Part shown: positions 1 to 6,700 of the stretch, one piece after another
Position numbering within the stretch: the first letter of the stretch is position 1
Layout: each line of letters starts with the position of its first letter
Assembly (NCBI GenBank): GCA_030615975.1
Contig: JAUWYH010000079.1
Coordinates: 1 to 7,002, forward strand
DNA from: Candidatus Aminicenantota bacterium
GTDB taxonomy: Bacteria > Acidobacteriota > Aminicenantia > Aminicenantales > Aminicenantaceae
DNA length: 7,002 nucleotides
Direction: 5' to 3'
The notes under the pieces: model-generated
Told to the model about the DNA's origin: nothing
Databases searched by the model: none
The model's input: only the letters and a program-made list of their open reading frames with translations
Program-made: the position numbers and the translations under genes

Positions 1-100
1 ATTTTTTAAGCGAAAAGCTTATTACATAAAAACCCTGAGGTCAAGTTTGAGAATTGGGTCAGGTAACATCAAAATTTCAAAAATTTCCTTGAAATTTATA
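1..100. other. AT-rich intergenic DNA, no supported gene
   Basis: Short AT-rich stretch before the mobile element. All forward frames are either stopped early (TAA at 7-9 and at 27-29) or give a low-complexity Lys/Ile-rich translation with no recognisable family. The tail of an upstream gene could end at one of these early stops, but nothing in the sequence proves it. A small TAAGC/GCTTA hairpin (7-21) is present; it has no downstream T-run, so I do not call it a terminator. No adaptor or regulator gene is visible here. Confidence 0.5.
72..97. repeat. 9-bp perfect AT-rich inverted repeat
   Basis: AAATTTCAA (72-80) and TTGAAATTT (89-97) form a perfect 9-bp inverted repeat around an 8-nt spacer. 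It sits just outside the left end of the mobile element. Its AT-only character makes a strong hairpin unlikely. It could be an operator-like dyad that once lay upstream of the pump promoter before the element inserted, but a chance palindrome in AT-rich DNA is also possible. Confidence 0.35.
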
Positions 101-108
101 AAAAATAA
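101..108. repeat. Target-site duplication, left copy (AAAAATAA)
   Basis: The eight bases touching the left tip of the element (AAAAATAA) are repeated exactly at 443-450, touching the right tip. This is the expected footprint of transposition with an 8-bp staggered cut. The sequence is A-rich, so chance identity is easier than for mixed sequence; the exact abutment to both tips is what makes it convincing. Confidence 0.7.
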
Positions 109-167
109 GGTTCATCTCCCATTTAGTTGAAAAAATTATACCTTTTTTACAGAATGTCATTCCTGCG
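109..167 (+). repeat. Left terminal inverted repeat
   Basis: This arm begins GGTTCATCTCCC and ends ATTCCTGCG. It aligns with the reverse complement of 383-442 with only about three substitutions and one single-base gap over roughly 60 positions. The inner 25 bases (143-167) are identical to the other arm. Mismatches cluster in the AT-rich stretch at 130-142, with one more at the twelfth base. Confidence 0.85.
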
Positions 168-207
168 AAGCTTGTGCCTGCGGAGGCAGGTAGCAGGTAG
201 CGGGAAT
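159..207 (+). repeat. Nested hairpin module, copy 1
   Basis: An outer stem (ATTCCTGC, 159-166, with GCGGGAAT, 200-207; one G-T wobble) encloses a GAAGCTTGTG spacer and a perfect inner stem (CCTGC, 177-181, with GCAGG, 186-190, loop GGAG). A small TAGCAGG/TAGCGGG near-duplication lies on the 3' side. The same module recurs at 310-351 on the - strand and at 6942-6981 on the + strand, with paired base changes that keep the stems intact. Confidence 0.75.
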
Positions 208-224
208 TCAGAAATATGTTTGTC

Positions 225-244
225 ATTCCCGCGAATGCGGGAAT
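225..244. repeat. Perfect 8-bp-stem palindrome, dRS3-like
   Basis: ATTCCCGC (225-232) and GCGGGAAT (237-244) pair perfectly around the loop GAAT. It is preceded by GTC and followed by CCAGG, giving the familiar GTCATTCCCGCG...GGGAATCCAG dispersed repeat. Spacing of ATTCCC and GGGAAT (8 nt) matches the Neisseria dRS3 pattern, known there as a target of prophage integration. Function here is not shown. Confidence 0.7.
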
Positions 245-253
245 CCAGGCTTG

Positions 254-271
254 TTCCCGCGGAAGCGGGAA
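254..271. repeat. Perfect 7-bp-stem palindrome
   Basis: TTCCCGC (254-260) and GCGGGAA (265-271) pair perfectly around the loop GGAA. It follows the 225-244 palindrome by nine bases and is a variant of the same unit lacking the GTCA prefix. It lies near the centre of the element. Confidence 0.65.
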
Positions 272-309
272 ACCAGAAATATGAAAGACTCTTATCCAGA
301 TATATCTAG

Positions 310-351
310 ATTCCCGTTACCTGCCTTCGCAGGCACAAGCTTCACGGGAAT
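310..351 (-). repeat. Nested hairpin module, copy 3 (inverted)
   Basis: The outer stem ATTCCCGT (310-317) pairs perfectly with ACGGGAAT (344-351). Inside it, CCTGC (320-324) pairs with GCAGG (329-333) around CTTC. The AAGCTTGTGCC spacer of the module appears as its reverse complement at 332-342. Relative to copy 1 the outer stem has changed on both strands (GC-ended to GT/AC-ended) while remaining fully paired. Confidence 0.7.
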
Positions 352-371
352 GACATTCTTCTTTTGCCTGG

Positions 372-391
372 ATTCCTGCTTCCGCAGGAAT
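372..391. repeat. Perfect 8-bp-stem palindrome in the right arm
   Basis: ATTCCTGC (372-379) and GCAGGAAT (384-391) pair perfectly around TTCC. It has no equivalent at the same place in the left arm, where the terminal segment runs directly into the nested module. The right arm therefore carries an extra palindrome unit and the element is a mosaic rather than a perfect mirror image. Confidence 0.7.
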
Positions 392-442
392 GACATTCTG
401 TAAAAAAGGTATTAATCTTTACAACTAAATTGGAGATGAACC
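383..442 (-). repeat. Right terminal inverted repeat
   Basis: Read on the - strand it begins GGTTCATCTCC at 442 and runs inward to the CGCAGGAATGAC segment (383-394 on the + strand). It mirrors 109-167, including an identical 25-base inner part. The tip lies 46 bp upstream of the start codon of the first permease. Confidence 0.85.
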
Positions 443-450
443 AAAAATAA
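443..450. repeat. Target-site duplication, right copy (AAAAATAA)
   Basis: Exact match to 101-108 and directly adjacent to the right tip of the element. Removing the element plus one copy restores a continuous AT-rich promoter-like region (TTTATAAAAAATAATAAAAG) leading into the permease gene. Confidence 0.7.
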
Positions 451-465
451 TAAAAGTCTAAAATA

Positions 466-474
466 TGGTAAAAT
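466..474 (+). promoter_or_regulatory. Possible extended -10 promoter of the pump operon
   Basis: TGGTAAAAT at 466-474 matches an extended -10 (TGn plus TAAAAT, five of six bases of TATAAT). Transcription would begin near 480-482 and leave only about 7-9 nt before the ATG at 489. No good -35 hexamer is present at the right distance; that position (about 446-451) overlaps the right target-site duplication. AT-rich DNA gives such matches by chance, so this is a weak call. Confidence 0.35.
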
Positions 475-488
475 TGAATTAAAGACAA

Positions 489-3400
489 ATGAAAATAACA
501 CAACTCTCGATTAAGAGGCCTGTTACCATTTTTATGTTTTTTCTGGCTGTTGTTCTTCTTGGCTTTGTTTCTTTGAGGGAGTTAGGTGTGGATCTGCTGC
601 CGGATATCAGCTACCCCCGCCTCTCTGTCTTGACTCAATATCCCGGAGTTGCGCCTGAAGAAATTGAAACCCTTGTCACTTCACCTCTGGAAGCTGCTGT
701 AAGTCGAATTTCTGGCCTTCGCCGAGTGGAATCTGTATCTAAAGAGGGTGTTTCTTATATGACTCTTGAATTTTCCTGGGGTACGGATATGGATTTTGCC
801 ATGCTGCATACAAGAGAAAAACTTGACAGTGCTCAAGATCGCCTTCCTGAGGATGTGGAGAGTCCTACTATCATACCTTTAGATCCACAAAGTAAGCCGA
901 TCATGATTCTTGCCGTTTCTGGAGAGAGATCTCTTCTTGAGCTCAAAGAATTTTCAGAAGAGCTGATAAAGCCTCGCCTGGAGCAGGTCGAGGGAATAGG
1001 TTCAGCAGAGATAGCTGGAGGAGTAGAGAGGGAAATTCAGGTTGAGATCAATCCCCACCTCCTCTCCTTGTACCGCTTAAGCATAGACCAGATTTCCCAG
1101 AGAATAGATGCCTTTAATCAGAACCTTCAAGGAGGAACTATCAGAAAAGGCAGGTTTAAGTATGCGCTTCGAGTCGTGGGAGAGTTTGAACTGGTTAGCG
1201 AAATCGGAGAAATAAGTCTAAAAACTACAGAAGAGAGAGGGGTTATAAGATTAAAAGATGTGGCCCAGATTAAAGACTCCATCAAAGAGCGGGAAGGAAT
1301 AACCAGACTCAGCGGGAAAGAAAGCATAGGAGTTCTAGTCCGGAAGGAGTCTGGAGCCAATACAGTGAAAGTTACAAAAATAGCCCGCCAAATCCTGGAA
1401 GAAATAAAAAAAGAGTATACCCAAATAGATATTCTAGTCGTCTATGAACAGGCAAAATATATTGAAAATGCCATCTCATCAGTTCTCAAAGCGATGATCT
1501 ATGGAGCAATCCTGGCTTTTCTGGTTTTATTTGTTTTCCTTCAGGATCTGAAGACTCCAGCTATTATTGCTGCGGTTATTCCTATTTCCATCATTGCTAC
1601 CTTTAATCTTCTCTACTTCCGAGATATCACTCTGAATATCATGTCTTTGGGAGGACTTGCCCTTGGTGTAGGAATGCTGGTTGATAATTCCATAGTTGTT
1701 TCAGAGAGTATTTTCAGACATAAAAGCCAGGGCAAAAATCTTCTGGAAGCTGCATTTACGGGCACAAAAGAAGTAGGGATGGCTGTTACAGCCTCAACAT
1801 TAACCACAATCTCTGTTTTTCTCCCTGTTATCTATGTTCATGGAGTGGCTGGCCAGTTGTTCAAAGACCAAGCTCTTACAGTGACCTTTGCCCTTATTTC
1901 CTCGCTTGTTGTTTCTTTAACCCTGCTTCCCATGCTGGCCTCACGGAAGCTTGAGTTAGGAAGGAAGGTAGAAAAAAGAAAAGACATTGAGGGAACAGAA
2001 TGGAAAGAAAAAATAGAGAAAAAGACAAAATGGAGATATTTTCTCTATCCTTACAAGGGGCTTCGGTGGTTGCTGTATTTTATTCTTAAAGCTTTTTATT
2101 TAATTTTTAATTTTGTTTCAAGCTTTTTCCTTCAGCTCTTCCTTTTGATATTCCATTACGTGAGTCTTCCATTGAGGCCTGTTCTTGGAGTTGTTTTTAA
2201 AGGATTTAATTTTATTTATGAAAAATTCGCCTCCTGGTACCACCGGTTTCTCATCTGGTGTTTAGATAACAAAGGAAAAGTTTTTGCTGGATCTCTGGCT
2301 TTTTTAATACTGACTGTGTTTCTTGCCAGCAAAATCCCTCGTGAACTCATGCCTAAACCCGAAGCTTCGTCCTTTGAATTAAATCTAAAAACATCTATAG
2401 ATTATTCTCTTGAGCAAACTGCAGATGTTGTCTCTTCACTGGAGAAGTGGTTAGGGAAAATAGAGCCAGTAGAGGCATTTTTCTCTCAAATAGGCATTGT
2501 CAGCGGCCTGGAAAGTTCAAATCCCGATGTATCTCTGAATTCAGCCAAAATTTATGTTGAAATTCAAGGACCCTCTTTTCTCGAAAAAACTATCGAAGAT
2601 TTGAGAGAAAAGCTCGAGCAATTTCCTGACCTTAGCTATTCCATCGTCAAAGAACAATCCACCCTCACCGAGTTTTTGGCTTTTGCCACAGCTGAACTGG
2701 GACTTAAAATTAAGGGAGAAGACCTAAGCCGCCTGAGAGAAATTGCCGAGGAACTCGAAGGAAGCCTCAGGAGTATCAAAGGGATTGCTGATTTGAACAC
2801 AAATATCGGAGAAGGAAAACCTGAGTTTTTGATGAGAATAAAAAAAGAAGCTCTTGGGAGATATGATATTTCGCCAGCAACAATAAGCGATTTTCTTGTC
2901 AATGCTGTCAGAGGTAAAAAGGCGTCCAAATTTAAAGAATTAGAGAAAAAATACGACATATTGGTTCGTCTGGAGGAGGAAACGAGGGAAAACATAGATT
3001 CCCTTTTAGATGAGCAGATTCCTCATAGAGGCTCCCTGATTCCTTTAAGAGAATTGGTATCTTATGAGATCGTGAAAGGGCCAAAAGAAATTCGGCGAGA
3101 AAACCAACAGAGAGAAGTTTTGCTTACCGCTAATCTTCGAGGCACAAAGATCAGTCAGGTTGTGCCGAAGATTCAAGAGAAGATCGATGAACTTTCTCTG
3201 CCTTCCGGCTACAGAGTGGTCTTTAGCGGCGAACAGGAACAGATGACCAAGTCCTTCAAAAGTTTGGTTTTTGCCTTCTCCCTGGCTGTCCTTTTAGTAT
3301 ACATGATAATGGCAGCTCAGTTTGAGTCGCTTCGCCATCCGTTTTTGATTTTGTTTACCATGCCTATGGGTTTAACCGGTGCGGTCTGGGCTTTGTTTTT

Positions 3401-3761
3401 AACAGGGCAAACTCTGAATGTGATTTCTGTCATCGGCATGGTCGTTTTAGCTGGAATAGTGGTCAATGATGCAATCGTGAAAATTGACTACACCAATCAA
3501 CTAAGGAAAAGAGGATTAGGACTCAGAGAAGCGATTATGGAAGCAAGCCGGGTGAGGCTAAGGCCCATATTGATGACCACTGTGACGACTGTCTTTGGTC
3601 TTTTTCCGATGTCTTTAGGTTTAGGTAGAGGGTCTGAGCTCCAACAGCCATTGGCCATCTCTGTAATCGGGGGCCTTATTCTAGCCACTTTCTTAACTCT
3701 AATCCTTATTCCCTTAGCCTATGAATTGGCTGAGAGAAGAAAATCTGGAAATAAGCAATGA
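489..3761 (+). CDS. HAE1-type RND efflux permease, first of a tandem pair
   Basis: Inner-membrane proton-driven exporter that would work with a periplasmic adaptor and an outer-membrane channel; substrate unknown. The 1090-residue product has the full RND plan: TM1 about 10-30, first porter/docking region about 35-330, TM2-TM6 about 334-485, TM7 about 597-614, second porter/docking region about 620-918, TM8-TM12 about 921-1078. Hallmarks are MKITQLSIKRPV at the N-terminus, LLPDISYPRLSV, the TM4 motif GMLVDNSIVV (D399, N400), the TM10 motif VVNDAIVKIDY (N993, D994, K998), and RLRPILMTT. The start is chosen by this family-typical N-terminus; the upstream sequence has no clear Shine-Dalgarno. 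It is longer than usual (about 1030-1050) because of a Lys/Glu-rich then aromatic hydrophobic insert at about 490-580, possibly one membrane hairpin or amphipathic helices. The AcrB Asp-Asp/Lys relay is only partly present. Family assignment is secure; substrate class is not, and heavy-metal (HME) pumps seem less likely from the motifs. Confidence 0.96.
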   Translation: MKITQLSIKRPVTIFMFFLAVVLLGFVSLRELGVDLLPDISYPRLSVLTQYPGVAPEEIETLVTSPLEAAVSRISGLRRVESVSKEGVSYMTLEFSWGTDMDFAMLHTREKLDSAQDRLPEDVESPTIIPLDPQSKPIMILAVSGERSLLELKEFSEELIKPRLEQVEGIGSAEIAGGVEREIQVEINPHLLSLYRLSIDQISQRIDAFNQNLQGGTIRKGRFKYALRVVGEFELVSEIGEISLKTTEERGVIRLKDVAQIKDSIKEREGITRLSGKESIGVLVRKESGANTVKVTKIARQILEEIKKEYTQIDILVVYEQAKYIENAISSVLKAMIYGAILAFLVLFVFLQDLKTPAIIAAVIPISIIATFNLLYFRDITLNIMSLGGLALGVGMLVDNSIVVSESIFRHKSQGKNLLEAAFTGTKEVGMAVTASTLTTISVFLPVIYVHGVAGQLFKDQALTVTFALISSLVVSLTLLPMLASRKLELGRKVEKRKDIEGTEWKEKIEKKTKWRYFLYPYKGLRWLLYFILKAFYLIFNFVSSFFLQLFLLIFHYVSLPLRPVLGVVFKGFNFIYEKFASWYHRFLIWCLDNKGKVFAGSLAFLILTVFLASKIPRELMPKPEASSFELNLKTSIDYSLEQTADVVSSLEKWLGKIEPVEAFFSQIGIVSGLESSNPDVSLNSAKIYVEIQGPSFLEKTIEDLREKLEQFPDLSYSIVKEQSTLTEFLAFATAELGLKIKGEDLSRLREIAEELEGSLRSIKGIADLNTNIGEGKPEFLMRIKKEALGRYDISPATISDFLVNAVRGKKASKFKELEKKYDILVRLEEETRENIDSLLDEQIPHRGSLIPLRELVSYEIVKGPKEIRRENQQREVLLTANLRGTKISQVVPKIQEKIDELSLPSGYRVVFSGEQEQMTKSFKSLVFAFSLAVLLVYMIMAAQFESLRHPFLILFTMPMGLTGAVWALFLTGQTLNVISVIGMVVLAGIVVNDAIVKIDYTNQLRKRGLGLREAIMEASRVRLRPILMTTVTTVFGLFPMSLGLGRGSELQQPLAISVIGGLILATFLTLILIPLAYELAERRKSGNKQ

Positions 3762-6700
3762 AGATTTTCGTTGAGAGGCCGATTGCCACAGCCATGTTTT
3801 TTCTGGCTTTATTGATCTTGGGCGTTTATTCTTTCCTGAATATTCCGATTGAATTAGCTCCGAAAGAAGAATATCCCCAACTTGACATTCAAACCACTTG
3901 GCAAGGAGTTCCGCCAGAGATAATCCAGACTCAGATCACATCCCCTCTGGAAGAAATCTCTTCCACAATAAAAGGGGTGAGAAAGATTACCTCTGAATCC
4001 AGAATCGGCCGTTCAATAATTACCCTTGAGTTTGATCCCAAAACAAACATGGAATTTGCCCGGTTATCCCTTAGAGAAAAGATTACTAAGGCAAGGGAGG
4101 ACTTTCCTTATGGAATAAGGCCATCGGTTCGACCTTATGTCCCTCCTGATTTCAGGGTCAAATCTTTCCTCAGTTACACCATTTCCGGGAATTACTCGCT
4201 TCAAAAATTGAGAGACCTGGTGAAGGATAAAATCGAGATGGGAGTGGGTGCCGTAAAAGGAGTGGCAGAGGTGGAAGTTTCTGGAGGGTCTGATCCTGAG
4301 ATAAAAATCCTCCTTGATAAAGAGAAACTCAAAGCGCTTAATATTCCTCCCTATCTGGTGAGTTACAAGATACGGGAAAGAATACAAACATATCCAGCAG
4401 GGAAAATAAAAAGGGGAAGTCAGGAGTTTATTTTTAAAGTTTCTGACCCCATTAATGAAATCAAGGAGTTAGGCGATACAATAATAACTTACTCTGGGAA
4501 GAATCCGATTAAATTGAGGGATGTGGCCCAAATTGTTCCTTCTTATGGGGAAATCTTCTACATAAACCGGATAAACGGACAGCCAACAATCCGGTTGACC
4601 GTAGTGAAAGAGAAAGGGACCAGTACGCTGAAAGTTGCCAGAAAGGTCAAACAGAAACTGGAGGCTATAAAAAAAGAATTACCAGCGGATTTGGTTTTCA
4701 AAGTCGTGGATGACGAAAGTGAGGAAATCCAGAAAAATCTGAGAAATCTCTATCTGTTGGTCGGAATCATCATTGTTGTTATTTTTTTTCTTGTTTTCAT
4801 GGTGTTGAAGAGTTTTAAGCCATCTCTTTTGGTTCTTTCATCCATTGCCTTTTCTGTTTTAATAACCTTTAATCTTATTTACTTTTCCAAGGTTTCTATA
4901 AATTTATTGACACTGGGAGGATTGGCTCTTGGGTTTGGTCTTTTTGTGGACAACTCTATTGTTGTCTTTGAGAATGTGCTGCGTTTGAGAGAGAAAGGGG
5001 TCTCTCCTTTCCAGGCCGCTGTCCAGGGTTCAAAGGAAGTCTTTTTGCCTGTTTTAGCGGCCACATTGACTACCATCAGCGTTTTCTTTTCTTTTGCTTA
5101 TTTTCAGGGGCGTCTTAAAATTTATTATCTTCCTTTAGCCATTGTTATCTCTTCTGCCCTTGCTGCATCCCTTCTTGTCTCTTTTTCTCTGATTCCGGCC
5201 CTAAGTCCAAGGTTGATGAAGAAGGAGAGAAAGAAAAAAAAAGAGAGAGTAAGAGACACTTATGAGAAATCTTTAAGAGTCCTTATTCGCCATCCTGTAG
5301 AAATTATTCTTGTTATCATCTTTATATTTTTTGGAACATACAAGTGGTTTAGGTCTGAGGTTACCCTCGGAGAATTCTTCAGGTGGTATTCCAAGGAAAG
5401 TCTTCGCGTGTACATCGGGATGCCTCCTGGGACAGATATGGAGAGAACAAACGATGTAGCCAAAAAATTTGAAGAAAGAGTTTTAGCAAAAAATTATGAA
5501 AAAGAAATGAATACATCTGTTTCAAGAGAAAATGCATACATCTACATGACTTTCCCTCCCGATATTGAAAGCTCTTATTTTCCTTATTTATTAAAAGAGG
5601 AATTGATTCAGCTGGCAACAAATTTCGCAGGAATTAGCATCAGCATTTCTGGATTTGATCCTCAGGGCTACTATTCAAGTTTTGGAGGCGGAACTTTTTA
5701 TGACTCGAGGATCAAGTTTTACGGCTACAATTTGAAAAAACTAAAGGAAATGACCTCCCAGCTTGAAAAAACGCTGAAAAGAAATCCTCGAATTAAAGAA
5801 GTCAGGATAATCTCGAGCCGGTGGGGCTGGTGGAGACTTGATTATTTTGAGTATATTTTAAAAATCAATAAAGAAACCCTGAGAAATTATGAAGTTGACC
5901 CTCGCTACCTTTATTATTTTATACAGTCTTTGCTTCAGGGAAGATTTTTTGTTCAGAGAGCGAGAATTGGCGGAAAAGAGTTGGAGCTTTCCGTAAAATT
6001 TCCAGAAGCAGATATGATGGATCTTGAGAATCTTCAAAATGCTCTTTTAAAAACTCAGGGCGGAGAATATTTGAGATTAGGAGAGATTTCAACATTGGAA
6101 GAAAGAGCGATTGCCGGCTCCATAGATAGAGAAAACCAGCAGTTCCAGCAAACAGTGATGTGGGAGTTTAGAGGTCCGCCCAAAGCTGCTGATAGGTATA
6201 AAAAAACTGTTTTTTCCAAACTAAAACTTCCTCCAGGCTTTTCCGCGACCTTGGAAGAGGAATGGAGGATGACAGAGGAAGAAAAAGGGCAGCTAAAATT
6301 TGCCATTTTCTTTTCCCTTATCATCATTTTTATGATTTTAGCTTCTCTGTATGAATCCCTCATCCAACCATTTTTCATTCTTCTTGCAGTTCCCCTGGCA
6401 TTAATCGGTGTTTTTGTAGCCTTTGTTATTGCTGATTTTGCTTTCGACTCCTCAGCTTATATAGGGGTCATCCTGCTTGGAGGGATAGTTGTCAACAATT
6501 CCATCCTTCTTGTTGACCATATTAATTTGAAAAGAAGACAGGGGCTTTCTCTCCTGGAGGCGGTGATAAAGGGAGCCAGAGAAAGAGTCCGGCCCATTTT
6601 TCTGACTACAAGCACCACAGTGCTCGGAATGCTTCCTCTGGTTTTGATTCAGGTAGAGGTTGGAAAGAAACAGATCTGGTCTTCTTTAGCCCTTTCGGCT

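Larger units (their letters stand above)
109..442. mobile_element. MITE-like non-autonomous element, 334 bp
   Basis: A short element bounded by two near-identical terminal inverted repeats (109-167 and 383-442), each starting GGTTCATCTCC, and flanked by an exact 8-bp direct repeat. It has no transposase and no credible gene. Its interior is a chain of GC-rich palindromes: a nested hairpin at 159-207, simple hairpins at 225-244, 254-271 and 372-391, and a second nested hairpin at 310-351 in the opposite orientation. GTCATTCC tags occur at 156-163 and 222-229 on the + strand and at 347-354 and 387-394 on the - strand. The palindrome at 225-244 (ATTCCC, 8 nt, GGGAAT) fits the pattern known for the dRS3 repeats of Neisseria, though common descent is not shown. 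GG-starting tips and an 8-bp duplication occur in some IS families such as ISL3 and IS1595; I cannot assign a parent. It is moved in trans if it is mobile at all. Confidence 0.8.

Noticed and set aside
7..21. TAAGC/GCTTA hairpin as a terminator of an upstream gene
   Set aside because: The stem is only 5 bp and AT-rich, and the T-run is before rather than after it on the + strand; on the - strand no T-run follows either.
127..309. 60-codon open frame on the + strand inside the repeat element
   Set aside because: It lies wholly within the terminal repeat and palindromes. Its FPRMRESR-type translation is what the GTCATTCCCGCGAATGCGGGAATCC repeat gives in any genome, so it is a repeat artefact, not a gene.
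156..394. CRISPR array, because of repeated GTCATTCC palindromes
   Set aside because: Units are inverted as well as direct, spacing is irregular, there are no unique spacers of uniform length, and the whole block is bounded by terminal inverted repeats and a target duplication.
390..415. Outward promoter in the right arm (ATGACA with TATTAA)
   Set aside because: The spacing between the two hexamers is only 14 bp, too short for a normal sigma-70-type promoter.
1127..5621. Several 63-119 codon open frames on the - strand under the permease genes
   Set aside because: They lie opposite strongly conserved RND coding sequence, have no recognisable domain, and are explained as shadows of the + strand frames.
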